A stretch of 64,000 nucleotides of DNA, taken from Karalla daura (Eukaryota; Chordata; Actinopteri; Chaetodontiformes; Leiognathidae). Below the pieces are notes generated by a model, which did no database searches, was not told the DNA's origin, and saw nothing but the letters and a program-made list of their open reading frames with translations. The translations under genes and the position numbers were made by a program. Below, in pieces: positions 1 through 19,960 of the stretch (position 1 is its first letter; each line of letters starts with the position of its first letter). The stretch covers positions 21,194,172 to 21,258,171 of the forward strand of contig CM055191.1 in assembly GCA_029224185.1 (NCBI GenBank), given 5' to 3'.

Positions 1-1251
1 TCAACCGGCCCTGTGGCATTATACCACGCCAGCATGCCAGCCCAATAGGAAGCTGCCACATGATGCTTGCTGACAGCCACAGACCTTTTCTACCATGGGA
101 ACGGACCAACGCAGTCCATACATGGGCATAGATGGTGTGCATACGATAATGTGCCATGCAGCTGAATATGCAAGCACAGTCAAAGTGGGTCAGCACAGGA
201 AATCTTAATTCTTTCACGCGTGTCAGTGCATTTTAATGATTTTTTTTTTCTTCAAAGGGAAGGAAGCTTTTGGGTGAGAGACATCAGTCCTGTTACCAAT
301 GGCAACAGAGATTTAGAGGGAAATGATTGGAAATGGGAAAAAAAAAAAAGCCCCACAACAAGAGCTGGCCACATCCACAACAAAATCCAGATTTAAAAAA
401 ATTATTTTATCTCACGCTTCAAAGTGATGAAATATCCTTTTTTTTATTTTCCCTTTTTAAAAACTGCTAAATCTTGCGGGAGGATTGCAGCGATTGCGTA
501 ATGTACAGACGTATGAGCAGCGTGGTGGATTCTGCTGAACTGCATGCAAACCGCTGCTGACCTGGAAACTGCATACAATTTTACAGATATAACACTATCC
601 ATGTTGACCTTAAGCTCACCGCACATTAAGTAATTTGAACGGCCGATGGATGATTGCGTGACTCGTGGAATATTTCAAAGCCGCGCGTGGAAACTGTAGA
701 TTTCAGTCGGGGGAATTTATCGGTGGGACGGCGTTGTGTTGCTCCGGGCTCTGCGGCTCCCGGAGACACACAGCTGGAGCCGCGGAGCGCCTCACTCGTT
801 TCCCGCACGCTTGCTCATACAGAAATGACTTTGCCCTGATAGGGCTCTCTGATCACAGCTGCAGGCTTCCCCACCTGCAGGCCAGACACAAAGCAGAGAG
901 GAAGGTTGAGTGACCTTTGTGGGCATTTCTGACTGCTAAAAGGTGCCTCACACATATGCACACTACTTTTTTGTGTTTCATCTATGCAAATAAAAAGGTG
1001 ATATAACAGCCGTTATATCCGTGCATACATTTAACCCTTTTCCTATGTACATGTATGTACTCACAAACACCTCCAATCACTTCTTTTCATTCTGGTCTGG
1101 TATACAAGCTTCTGTTTTATGTGTTGCATTTAACACTATTGATTGCTTTATATTTTGAGTTATTCCTTTGTATTTCTGTTTCACAACTGTGCAACTGACA
1201 ACAAAGCTTCCTGAATGCTGAAACCTCCTCGCACTGGAAGCTCTGACTGAC
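1..1251. other. dpys last intron sequence, no recognised exon
   Basis: Sequence downstream of coding exon 8. Mostly AT-rich with A/T homopolymers (241-250, 339-349). A GC-richer patch at about 690-830 has several CpGs and short open frames on both strands, but no peptide there resembles the dihydropyrimidinase tail. I see no other gene. Confidence 0.55.
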
Positions 1252-8882
<7,631 letters not shown>

Positions 8883-9021
8883 GTCCGGCTCCGGGGTCTC
8901 ACCTGAGGGTTACCTGGGCACTGCAGGCGGATGTCTGCACGGTCTGCCTCTGCTGCGGTGAGCGTGTGTGTGAGTATCAGTGTGTTGTGACTGGTGTCCT
9001 GCAGTAGCAGGCACTTAGATC

Positions 9022-9030
9022 CAAAGTCCA
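9022..9030 (+). promoter_or_regulatory. HNF4-type motif upstream of dpys
   Basis: Exact CAAAGTCCA about 140 bp upstream of the dpys ATG. HNF4 is a principal activator of hepatic and renal metabolic genes. Binding is inferred. Confidence 0.45.
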
Positions 9031-9273
9031 TTAGACAGGAAGGAGTGTGTGGGGCGGCAGTGGAGGTAACTCAGCCCTGCCCTGCTCTCCACTACTCTCC
9101 TCTATGTAGGAGACTGGTGTAGTTGAACTGAACCATCCGCCCCTGCTGCATTCCTCCGCCACGCGGTATGCCATGCACAATGGACCCGATTTGAATCAAA
9201 GGTCTGAAATATGAAGAAGCCCGTCTAAAAAGATAACACACGTGTGGTATGATGATGTCATGGCTGGGTTCAG

Positions 9274-9287
9274 CCACCAGGGGGCAG
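9274..9287 (+). promoter_or_regulatory. CTCF-type motif at dpys/desert boundary
   Basis: CCACCAGGGGGCAG is a full match to the CTCF core consensus, plus orientation, 390 bp upstream of the dpys ATG. It sits exactly where a metabolic gene meets a large non-coding domain leading to zfpm2. Confidence 0.5.
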
Positions 9288-9300
9288 AGAAGACGCAGTT

Positions 9301-10445
9301 CGCTTCAGTGGCTGTTCTCTATCCACTGAATCTGACAAGGCAGGTGGATAGATAGGATAGGTCGAGATTGATATATAGATCAAAACTATATTCAGGTAAC
9401 CATTGCAGGAGTGTAGACACAAAATAAATGGGATCCATATTTATTTCACATACCGGTATTGGTTCTAGATGATGTGAAAGAGGTAACACTGGCTGTGAGA
9501 GCAGAGGGCAAAATTACAGGCGGTGGCTGTATGGACAAAGGTAGCAGCAGCTGTATCAATAAGTTAAGATGAATAGTGGTCCTGCTGAAGTCCTCCAGGG
9601 AGGAATTACATGTCTAATTAATAATGAGTCTGTATAATTTGGAGATTGCGTGTCATCAGGCATCAGTCCTTTTCCTCTGCTGAGGGGTTGGTCATCAGGC
9701 ATCATTTACACAGGGCAGACTGCAGTGTACACCAGTTATGCTTTATAAGAAAAAATGTTGTGTTTAGGGCATTAAGGAGACAGAAACGCAAAAAAAAAAA
9801 TTGCAACAAGATTTAACTGCAATGAGATTTAATGCAAGCTGGATAAGAAAATACAAGTACAAATACCAAAAAGAAGACGTTTAAGACAGTTGTTTCATTT
9901 GTTTCTATCAGCCAGACTGACAGCAAGTCTAACCTACGTCTTGGAACGGCCCTCTGGAGGGTGGAGGAACTAAGAAATGAGACAGAACTTGAAGAAACGT
10001 TGATGGAGTCACACATGAGAAAAGCAGCCGGGGAAACAGAAGAGGAGCTGACTGGTGGAGAAACACTAGAAGGAATGATTTAGGAAAACACAAGGTAAGT
10101 GCACACGTGGAAAATCACAAAACAAAACAGGAAGTAACACTGATATAGAAGATATCTACCTAAAAAAAGGACCTAATGCAGAACAGAAAATAGGCATACA
10201 TTACTACTTGATAATGAAATACATGTTGATAATGCTTTAATAATAATGTCATTAATGCTATACATATTTAAAGTGTTATTATTCGTGTAACACAATATAG
10301 TGCTTGCATGGTGCAAAAACATAATTCTCCGTCATTGTTTGCATGTAAAAGCAAATTGTTGTTTACAGTTATTGCAGCCACCTTATGGCCCTTAGCTGAT
10401 GTAGGAGTGTAGTCTAGCAGAGCACTGAGCTCTTATAGCTTATAG
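9301..10445. other. intergenic, nothing recognised
   Basis: Proximal end of the gene desert. AT-rich. A 14 bp direct repeat (GTCATCAGGCATCA) occurs at about 9653 and 9692. No gene or repeat family recognised. Confidence 0.6.
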
Positions 10446-10800
10446 CATCCATCCATCATCTTACCCGCTTTGTACCCAGTGGTGTCAGGGGGGTCTGCTG
10501 GTGTCTATCTCCAGCTCACACAGGGTGAGGAGGGGAATACACACTGGACAGGTCCCCAGTCCATCACATGGCATACACACACACACACACTCCATTCACT
10601 GTCTCACTCATAACTAGAGGGCAATTTAGAGTCTCCAGTCCATCTAAACGTGCATGTTTTTGGACCGTTGGAGAATATAGTAGGCCCCAAAGAAAACCCA
10701 CGCAGACAAAGGGAGAACCATACATACTGGTCCGACAGGGATACGAACTGGCAGCCTATTCCACTTTGAGTCAACAGCACAAACCACCGAGCCACTGCTT
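10446..10800 (+). mobile_element. degenerate teleost interspersed repeat, copy 1
   Basis: Begins with CATCCATCCATC. It keeps the order of landmark words of a repeat very common in fish genomes: a segment ending in GGACAGGTCCCCAGTCCATC, then GGGCAATTTAGAGTCTCCAG, TGCATGTTTTTGGACCGTTGG, AAACCCACGCAGACA, a GATACGAAC tail segment and ACCGAGCCACTGC at the 3' end. Heavily mutated and non-coding. The exact family name is not assigned. Confidence 0.75.
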
Positions 10801-12464
10801 TGTAGCAGAAAGCCTGGAGAATATTCATGTTGCTGAACCACATCGACTGTTTTCATACAAAAGGAAGCACACGTGAACAAAGAGAAACAGATTGTATCTT
10901 CAGCTGAAGGTAAACAAGTTGTCAAATACGCTGCCCCTGACTTATTCATAACTGCATGGTGAAGAACAATAAGATAACCTTTAAACTCTGACTGTAGTAT
11001 GTGAGTGCAGAAGGCCTGTGCATTTTACATTCATTAGAGTCTCATTCTTATGTTCCTGATCTGTTCACTGCCTTAACGTATTTGCAATCATGGCCACTGA
11101 AAGACCCCATGAACATTTACTTGTCATCTGTCTCTTGGTAAATGTTTTGCCAAATGCTCCTCTGGCACTGTATAGAGATTAGGATTTCACATGCATACAT
11201 TTAATTGCAGATTGCAAATCGCTCTGTTGAGTTAAAAAAAATCCTGTGAGATCATATTTTCATTTAATGGTTTAGGAGACCCTTGAACTTATCAACTGTG
11301 ACCACGATTACAACCTGTGGTTATTACATGGCCACACTGTCTGGTGACAGACCGGTCATAAAGAGTGAAAAGTGGGTGTTTGGTTTCTGTATATTTTCAC
11401 CTTTTCCTTTTTTTTGTTAGAGAGAAAAAAAATCCCCAACTCGAGCAGGCCTCAGATAATTGTGTGATATCCCTGGAGCAAGCAACTGCCTTTCTTTCAT
11501 GAAGAGTTGTTAGCCACTGGGAAAGATTAGCATTTCACTGCAGTGGATTGGTTGTCTGCACCGCATCAGTCCAGACAACTTTTCCCATCCATTAGTGTAT
11601 TACGAAAACAAGACACATTGGAGAGACAAAGATGCATGCGCTGTCGAGATAAGCGCACGCACGGGGCTTAGGAACACCTAACCTTCACAGTTGCAATAAA
11701 CAATAACATGTGACTTAAGAGGATTTACATAAGATGAGAGGAGTAATCAGAGGGAGTGAAAAACCAATGAGGCAGCAATGGCATCTCCTCAAAAGTCTCT
11801 GTGTTGCTGAATGAGGAAAGTTGCCATTCCGCTGGATTTAGAGGAAGGCTGTTGTTATCATTTTATTTCCTCTACCAGCACTACAAACCAACACAGATGT
11901 CACTTTCTTTTCCACTGCATTGAAATGCGGAGAGCTGCGAGCTCTGAGCGTTGACATGGTAAAACTCTGGCATTAGAAGGGCATAGCAGGCACAAAAAGT
12001 GACATAAGATAATACTCAAGCAGATTATCAGTGCTCCCTGCTCAGGCAGAAAGAGGCTTGTTTACTGCGTCTGTGCTGAACTTCACACATCACGCTGCAG
12101 CTACTCTAAGTGTGCGTTAGAGATCTGAAAAGCAGAGAAAAAAAAGCAGGATTATAAATCTGTCGTTTTTGTCATTTCCACGACTGTTTTAATTGCTTTT
12201 TCTTTTTTTTGAGGGGTGGGTGGGGTAAACCAGTCGAGGCCTTTCCAGGGAATTAAACAGTTCCTTTTCATTTCCTTTTATTTATCTAATAATATGTAAC
12301 ATATACATAAAATGTAATCCTGTGAGACTTGCCGTCTTGTATGTATTTGTCAAATCAATTATACTATCATATTTAGTCTGTGTTTCCGAACAGGTAAAGC
12401 ACAAGCTGCAGAAAAAAATGTATCATGTACAAGTGTGGCTAGTTGGAAAAAAGAAGTCTTACAT

Positions 12465-12465
<1 letters not shown>
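10801..12465. other. intergenic, AT-rich
   Basis: No exon or repeat recognised. A SOX/FOX-type motif run (ATAAACAATAACA) lies at about 11697-11709. Homopolymer runs at 11408-11416 and 12203-12210. Confidence 0.5.

Positions 12466-12539
<74 letters not shown>
12466..12539. repeat. (CA)n microsatellite
   Basis: 74 bp of uninterrupted CA dinucleotides. Confidence 0.98.
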
Positions 12540-12541
<2 letters not shown>

Positions 12542-12682
12542 CTTCCGGTAATTGCTCCAGCTTTTTCGACAGCCAATAACAACCCCAGGTTCAGAACTTG
12601 ACGTGGGATGCAGCCATTAAAACAGCCCAGCAGAAAATGAACTTCCAGTGCAGCAGAAGGGCTTCAGTCTGCCACAGGAGAT

Positions 12683-12722
12683 GCTCTCTCTCTCTCTCAC
12701 ACACACACACAAACACACACAC
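12683..12722. repeat. (CT)n(CA)n compound microsatellite
   Basis: CT run passing directly into a CA run with one AAAC interruption. Confidence 0.9.
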
Positions 12723-14850
12723 CCCGATCCCACCGATGCCAGTGTCAAAGTGCCACTCTGCCCACCCTTCAAGCCACAGACATGGAGCAGAGAGCCCTCC
12801 CACCCGGGTCACACCTTCTTGGATCTCATCTGGCATGCACTGCGTGGGACCGTAGTTCAGAACGGACACAGAAAGGACAGTTATTTCCAAGGAGATGAGT
12901 AATCCACTCATCTATGTGGATCTGTTACCTAAGACTCTGAGGAATAACCAGAAGTTAGTCCAGTGTAATTTGATATACTGCACAAATGTTAGAATACATC
13001 CTCCTATTGTTCTGATATTGCGCAACTATGATTGACAATCCTGGATGTATATACATGTATGTGCAGTATGCAGCCACCTCTGTGTTGTAACTTACTGTCA
13101 CTGCGTTGATCCAAATTTGCAGAACCTTGCAGAATCTGCAGACATGCATGTTGTACCAGATTATACATGCATCAGTTTGTGAATATGACCTGTATGCTGT
13201 ATTTGCTTAAATGCTTTCCACCTTTTTTATAAATATCTCTAAATTAATTATTTTGTTTCATAATGTGTTTAATCAGTTTTTGTGTGACTGTTTTAGCGGG
13301 GCATGTCAGCTGATCATGTTTTAGCTAATTAACCGGTCCTGAATGTTATTGTGAATATTCATGCTCACTAACAAATGGCTGAGGATTGCATTACCACTAA
13401 TTGTAGTCCAGATGGCAGTGTTCTCCTCAGGTTGACATGGAAATGAGACCTGCAGCCCAGACTGCTGACATATTTTATTGTTTGAGAAGGATGACTGCTG
13501 TGCAGTGTTTGTTATGGAGAAATAGCGTTTTTATTAAGCTTTTTACATCATTTACACAGCGAAACATGCTTTTCAAAACAAGAGTAAATTGCGCAAGGGT
13601 TGGGTATTTTTGTATTATGTTCGTTTTTTGATATTTTGAACATGCAGATATTTATATGATATGATATAATGAATATCTCAGAGGGCGAAACATTATTATG
13701 TTTTATGCTCAACAAAAGTCAGAACCAGTGGATATATTACAGCATAAAGTCACGAGAATGGCACCGACTGACGGAATTTATTCAAACAGAATTTACCCGC
13801 TATTTACAGTCTTATATAAGAAATATAAATATCCATGTAATAAGGCTTCAAATGTGACACAAAGTGATGTAAGATTCACTGACACTTGGCCTACAAAGAC
13901 ACTAGGAAGTCTGCAGCTACTTCAAAACATTTGTCAGTCACATTGTTGCAGCTCAAGCATCACAAGGCAGCTGTTAAGCAGACTCTAAAAATGTTAAGCT
14001 TCCAACAATGGGAGGCAGAAAATGTGAAGGGAAACAATTAAATTACGCCTTGCATGAAGTTTGCTTTTCATTTTGTGAGGCAAATTTAGTGCCATGGTTA
14101 ATCATTATGCTGTTGAACACGATTTGCAAAAATATTCAAGAGCTTTATGTGCCTCAGTGCCCCTTCTGTATTGAAAAATAATGGGCCTCTATCCAATTAA
14201 AAACTGCATTAAATCTCTAAAGTATTACATGCACTTTACTGGTATCTTTCTGATTAGGCTTTTCTGCATGTGCAGATGCTGACAGCACACTGAGAAAGGC
14301 TGCTTTGACTGGCTGCTCCCTTTTAAATCTACTTCACCAGTTCAGGATTTTTTTTCATGGATACAGGAGGCGCATGCATGCAGACACGCTAGAAATGAAC
14401 GTTCTCTCAAGAAAATCTTGATTCAGATGCGATCTCGGGGACAGCGGGAAACCATTTAAAAGTCAGAAGACTGAGGAGTCAAAATCTAAACCTGCATTGT
14501 GATATCTGACAGTCAGCAGTCACCTCTCGCTGCTGAAACTGGCATCTCCTTCCAATTTCGGTTTCAGGTTTTCACAGACATTTCACAAAAATAGTTGAGA
14601 TGACGCCGGGTCCACATGGCGATTTTTTGTCCAGATGTAGTAATAACAAGGAGAGCTTTTTGTATTCATAACGACCCTTATGTTTTGATCCTAGCATTGA
14701 TAGGCAGTGATTCATTGTTCTGCAACAGAGGCGCCAGTCCAACATGTGAATGGATGATTTATGTGACCATCTGTTTTGTTTTGATCATAATTTGATTATC
14801 TCTTTTTGTGTGATGACTTTCCGTGTCAAGATCCATTTTGCTACACAAGT

Positions 14851-14885
<35 letters not shown>

Positions 14886-15089
14886 CACACACACAGACGC
14901 TGCGCAGAGACACATCCCACACATGTGCGTGCACACGCCCAAGGCACATGCGCAAAACAACTTTGGAATAATTGAGCCGCCTCTCGATCACTGTCTGGAA
15001 CCCACAGTCCACATTTACACCCTCATTCTTTTTAAAAACTGACCAAATTATGATTACGAGTAACAAGGCAGGATAGTTGCACAACCGAC
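12723..15089. other. intergenic with candidate conserved element near 14030-14350
   Basis: Contains a CA tract at 14851-14896. The stretch 14030-14350 is low in CpG, lacks repeats and is dense in ATTA/TAAT words (AATTAAATTA, CCAATTAAAAAC, TAATCATTA), a composition typical of vertebrate developmental enhancers. Conservation could not be tested here. Confidence 0.3.
14851..14896. repeat. (CA)n microsatellite
   Basis: CA tract with one AAAA interruption at about 14881. Confidence 0.95.
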
Positions 15090-15370
15090 TCGCTCCCCCA
15101 CTATCTATTTGTGTTAATTAAAAGATTTGCAACTACATGTGTCTGCAGATAATCAAAATGTCTTCCGCAGCCGCACTCCCAGATGCATCGGCACTCCAGA
15201 GCTCATTTGCTCGCTGCGATCTCATGTTTGTTTAGAATTAATCAATCTACTCACAATCGAGTTAATTAATTAGTGTTTTAATGCTACTCTTTATAATTGC
15301 AGTCAGATGAGTCTGCAGACAAAGCAATCACATTAATGCAAATACAACAGATAATTGTTATCCAAACTTC
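15090..15370. promoter_or_regulatory. candidate conserved non-coding element
   Basis: Repeat-free sequence with homeodomain-type cores (GTTAATTAATTAG at about 15261-15273, AGAATTAATCAATC at about 15234-15247) directly flanking a CpG-rich island. Looks like developmental enhancer sequence. Conservation is untested. Confidence 0.3.
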
Positions 15371-15394
15371 CTCTGCAGCGGCAGCGGCGGCAGC

Positions 15395-16180
15395 AGCAGG
15401 GGAGAGGCTCTTACTGTCGTGTGTGGAGCTGATCCCGGGTCAGCCCCCGGGAAACACTAGATGGCACCATTGAGCAGAGTTTCCGCTCCCCGTCCCCTTG
15501 TCACTTCCTGGATACTGTTCAATTAACGGTCCTATACTGTCCTCGCCGGGCCGGATGTACATACGCGCTGAGGGATGGATGACACGAGGGTCCTTCCCCG
15601 TGATACCCGCGCTCGCAGACGAACGTCTCTTTAAGTGCGGCGGGCGGCGGAATAAAAAGGTCAGCGTCCCCGATGAGTGCGGGCGCGCGGCGCGCCCCGT
15701 TTAAAAAGTGGCGTTGGCGTGTATCGGCCGCGAATCAAAGGGAGCGTTCTCTGTGTCCTCGCCGGCCCGCTCCCCTGATAGTGTTTAATTTGGTTTTTCA
15801 CAAGAGGCATCAACAGCGCGACCTTAGAGGCTTCTTTCACCAAATGTCAGGGGCTGTGTTCTTCTCCCGGAACGTCCCACGCCCCCCCCACCCCCCCCCA
15901 CCCCCCCACCCCACCCCACAAAAGGTTGCCCGGCGAAACGAAAGGCATCTCTTGCATCGAAGTTAGAGCGACCGCTCAACGACGCAGGCGCCGGCCATGG
16001 AGCAGTACAATAATTGGGTTGATAATGCAAGTCGCGTTTAGGAATTTTCACCCCCCCCCCCACCCTCCGGAAAACGTCTGTGTTTTTTCTCATATTTCAG
16101 CAAAAGGGGTAAAAAAAAAAAGGAAAAGTTTGCGGCGTCTCTCAGCTCGCGTCGTGTCTCTTTAAAAAACTTTCCGTCGC
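15395..16180. promoter_or_regulatory. orphan CpG-rich island 1
   Basis: CpG-dense from about 15395 to 16165, with words such as GGGCGCGCGGCGCGCC (15682-15697). A CTCF-like CACTAGATGGCAC lies at 15455-15467 and a C-run (G-quadruplex on minus) at 15882-15919. No coding exon recognised. It could be an alternative promoter, a non-coding RNA promoter or an enhancer-associated island. Confidence 0.5.
15455..15467 (+). promoter_or_regulatory. CTCF-like motif
   Basis: CACTAGATGGCAC matches the CTCF core, plus orientation, inside CpG island 1. Confidence 0.4.
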
Positions 16181-19100
16181 TGAAATTTTATTCATGGCAT
16201 CTTCATCATCATTATCATGACCATCATCACCATCATTAACGGCGGCTCGTTTCGAATCGCACGGCTTTGTGGAGTACATTCTTGTTTACCCAGTTCCTGG
16301 TGTTTTTCAGGAATATGCTTGTATCATCCGGCAGCCTCTCAGCGAGAGCCATTATTCCCTCATCTCTTTAGTTTATCTCCTCTGATGATCTGCTCAGATA
16401 GATATGACAGCTGAATAAATATGCAAACGTAGTGCGCGGCGCCACACTTCACCACAGAATTTCTATTATGCTCTCAGATTTAGAGACGAACAGTATATTG
16501 AGATAACAATGGGACTCTTTGGGGATTTGGATGAATGGGGTTTTTCTTCTTTATCATCTTCTGATAAACTACGGATATCAGCTGAAAAAATCAAGACACT
16601 TCTTACTCATTCACTTCAGCTAATTAAAAATCTCTTTTTTTTCGCAAATGTGCTGTTGATACTCTGTGGAGCGATCTTTGAATATAAGAGAATAAGATCC
16701 GATTCATGAAATGATACTTTGATTAATTAACTTACTCAGCAGTGCCATGTCCTTTGCTCTCTTAACAGCGCCGCTGCGTCCTTCAAAATCTGCTTTATTT
16801 GAAATAAAGATGGAGCGATTGCATTGCTGGTGTTTTCATTGCAGCGACCTAATTACCTGTGAGGAGGAAGTGAAAGGGATGACACAGGCTATTAAGCAGA
16901 TCATTACCAAAATGTGGAAGTTTCATTCAAAGAGGGAGAAAAAAAAAAGATACACCTTTTTGAAATTTCATCCGACCCGGAGCAATGTTTCATTCAGTCT
17001 CACAGCTTGTTATTTCAGCATCCCGGTGTCATCCCCAAACTGCCTAAATAAGACAGAGATTTTTTTTTTTTCAACAAAATAAAAGCAAGAAATAATTGCA
17101 AAAAAATATAAAGAAAAAACCTTTCACATTTAACACGATCTTCAGAATCGCGGCATGCACTGATTGGTGCACCGCCGGACTTGTGGGCATATGTTGCCTT
17201 TTTATAGCATACTGGTGTCTATCTCAGCTTTAATACTTTGGGCTTTTGCCTGGCCCCCAGCTCCCAGCATGCTTTGAAACATGTAAGTCTCTTTTCAATC
17301 AGTTTTTGAGCATAGCATCGATATTGGCTACATTCGTGGCATAGGAGGCGCTTTGGCAGCTCCGTTTGAAAAGAATTGCCATGGGAGGGGTCGGCTTGAC
17401 CCAGCTTTAATGCACAACTGAAAAGGAGAGGAAACAAAAAACGCTACTATATTTAACCAAATCTGCGGCTTACTCGGGAAAACACATGATAATGATATCC
17501 TCTTAACACTCCTTGCTGCAGAATTACAGCCCTCACCGAGGCAGGGGCCAAGATTCAAGACTAGAGAGAAGACACAGCTATTACAGCACAATCATTTTGT
17601 TGTGACTGCGTTTCTGGCCCCCCTCACCTTACTCGGTCAAAAGTGCAGCACTACAAAATGAGCAATTAATGAAGCAATTCTGTGACTCGTTCCTCAGAAA
17701 GGACTGCGTTAGCCTCAGATCCTAAATAAGCACTTGTAAATGTGATTATTTCCTTGTTAGGTTAGTGGTTTTAAGGGATTTGTTTCTGCACCGCAGTTAT
17801 GCTAATTGAAGTACAGCGTCGGGCGCATTAGTTGGACTGAATTTCTCCTAGTTTACCGGAGCAGCAGCATCATTGCTCCCTCAAGAGGAACCGCAACTTC
17901 TCTGTGGCGGTGGTGGTGGTGGTGAGCGTCCACTCGCAGCTGCTCCTTCCTCGTAATGCACTCTAAAAATAGATACGTCTTCCTTGACAGGTTTCTTGTT
18001 GTTTCTCTGCTAAATCTTAATTAGCGATTAGTTAGAATAATTCTCAAACTGCTTCTCCCTTTTTTTTTTCTCTCAGTGGAGGATGGTCTGTTATTTTAAT
18101 TAAGCAGGGGTCAGAATTATTAACTCAGCGGGAGTGCGTTGAGTGAGGCTGTGGAAATCAGCAACAACGCTCCACATCGCGCCACTCAACACACCGATGC
18201 ACATTTTATCTCCGCCTTCCCCGTCCCCTTCTTTACACTCGACTGTGAAACAAGAGAGGGGAAGATTGTTGGGAGAGGGAAAGGGGGACGTTTGTTTGGT
18301 TGCACTGATTGCTTACTCGATGCTGCACCCCCCCCCCCTCCCTCGTACCCTCCACCCCTCCCTCCCGCTCCTCCCAACGGCTGGATGATGATACAGTTCA
18401 AACCAGACCCCTGATGGGAGCATCCGCTGGGTTTAGGAGGTGGGGTGTGGTACAGGAGGAGGGAGAGAAGAAAAAAAAAGAAAAAAAGTTGAGGCTATAA
18501 GGGGGGAAAAAAGAGAAAAATAAACGTCTGAAAAAAATGAAAGTGGGCTCGGAGAGAGCAAAAAGATGGGATAATTAAAGGAGAGTGAGCGAGAGTGCAT
18601 CATGCGGCTCACGCAGAGGAGAGCTGATCAGACTATAAATCAAAATGTCTCTGTTATATCTTGGTTCAGATCTTTTGACAGTATATTGCTTGTTTTCCTG
18701 GTGCAACATGGCAGCTGGCTCCACATCAAGCGGATGGATGTACAGTATATAAAGATCCCATTTTGCGAGCCCTTCAAAGATGGTGAAGTCTGAAAACGCG
18801 CACGCTATAGAGCCAGTCAAAAGCAGCCCAAGCTTCCGCTTAAAGGAAAGAAAGGGAAAAAAAAGGAGAGGCTTTTCTTCCTGGCTGCATAGGGGACCGA
18901 AAACCATGTTAGGCAGGTGATGTGCAGACAATAGCGCATTAGTTAAATTGCGATTAAAAACACACAACAGAGTGTCTCTGGTAACGTGCAAAACACGGCG
19001 GAATGAATGCAAATTTCTGTGGCGACGAACAGAGTTCATTCTTGGATTTTTTTATTTGTTAGAAATCTCTGCAGGGGAAGATTGCAAAGTGTTGTACATT

Positions 19101-19429
19101 CTGTCTGCGGCCAAAAGGCAATTACTGCCAGAAAGCTTTTGACTCCTTCTGATTATGTGATGCCTTTCAAAAAATTACACAGATTTCACATCACATGCTG
19201 AGCATACCTCGGCTTCGGTTGGGAGCCTCAGAAGAAAATCCTGACATTCATGCACGCCACCCCCAAGCCCCGTATCTACTGTAGGCTTTATTTTGTCTGT
19301 GGGGACGATGACAGACGAATAGAAGGGGGTGCCGCTTCCACTCCCTGGTCAGCACTGCAAAAAATATTCATATTAATAAGTCATCTCGCCCTCATTTCTC
19401 CCTTTTTTTTTTTTTTCTCTGACAAAAAG
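16181..19429. other. intergenic, many AT-rich candidate elements
   Basis: No exon recognised. Repeat-poor. An ATC-rich run lies at 16200-16240 and a C-rich run at 18327-18376. Stretches near 16780-16930, 17630-17860 and 18920-19200 are rich in ATTA cores and look enhancer-like by composition only. Confidence 0.35.
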
Positions 19430-19960
19430 TGACAGCTTCGGCGGTCGAGATTGCGCCCACACCGATACATTATTCGAGCGATGCGGCCCCAGCATTGAAA
19501 GGTGCTATCGCTCCGTTGCAAAACTAAAGCTATTTACGTGGCAATTAATTTTGACGCGCCGCAAACAACCAGAGACGCGGCGCGTTAACCGAAGTCGCCG
19601 CGTTTTCGTCATGAGGAAGTCGCCGCTCGCGCCTCTGCCCGCCGAGCGCCGGTGGCGGCGCGGGACGGCGGGACCGATAGGGTGCGGCCCCGCCAGGGCC
19701 CGGAGGAGCTGACGAAACGTGAATCAGAGAATTTGTCCGAGGGAAAAACAATGAAACGTGGGCGACAGCTGGCTTGGAGTCGTTTTCGAGATCTCGTCGA
19801 AGGACCCGGAGGTGGCGGCGGCCAGTTCGGCGAGGATGAAGGCCAGCGCGCGGTTTGATTTGAGTTCATCTGAGGATCTCAGTGACCTGTAATCCGCCCC
19901 GCGGTTGCTCTCCATTCTTTGTCGGACTTAATGGACTGAAATCTGGCCCTGGAATTCTGC
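19430..19960. promoter_or_regulatory. orphan CpG-rich island 2
   Basis: The most CpG-dense part of the desert: 19554-19700 is packed with CGCG and CCG words. Overlapping short open frames on both strands (about 60-86 codons) match no family I know and are expected in GC-rich DNA. Likely an orphan CpG island. Confidence 0.55.

Larger units (their letters stand above)
8883..9300 (-). promoter_or_regulatory. putative dpys promoter and 5' leader
   Basis: Immediately upstream of the dpys start codon. No clear TATA box. CAAAGTCCA at 9022-9030 is the HNF4-type recognition core, fitting a gene that in mammals is expressed in liver and kidney. A CTCF-type motif lies at 9274-9287. The transcription start is not determined. 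Confidence 0.5.

Noticed and set aside
626..808. Possible last dpys exon in the GC-rich patch downstream of exon 8
   Set aside because: The minus-strand peptide does not resemble the dihydropyrimidinase C-terminal tail and has no suitable acceptor placement, so the last exon is taken to lie outside the window.
10375..10390. Possible reverse-orientation CTCF motif (GCCACCTTATGGC)
   Set aside because: At least three mismatches to the core consensus; too weak to call a convergent partner.
19609..19869. Overlapping open frames on both strands in CpG island 2
   Set aside because: Long open frames are expected in GC-rich DNA because stops are AT-rich. No match to a known family.
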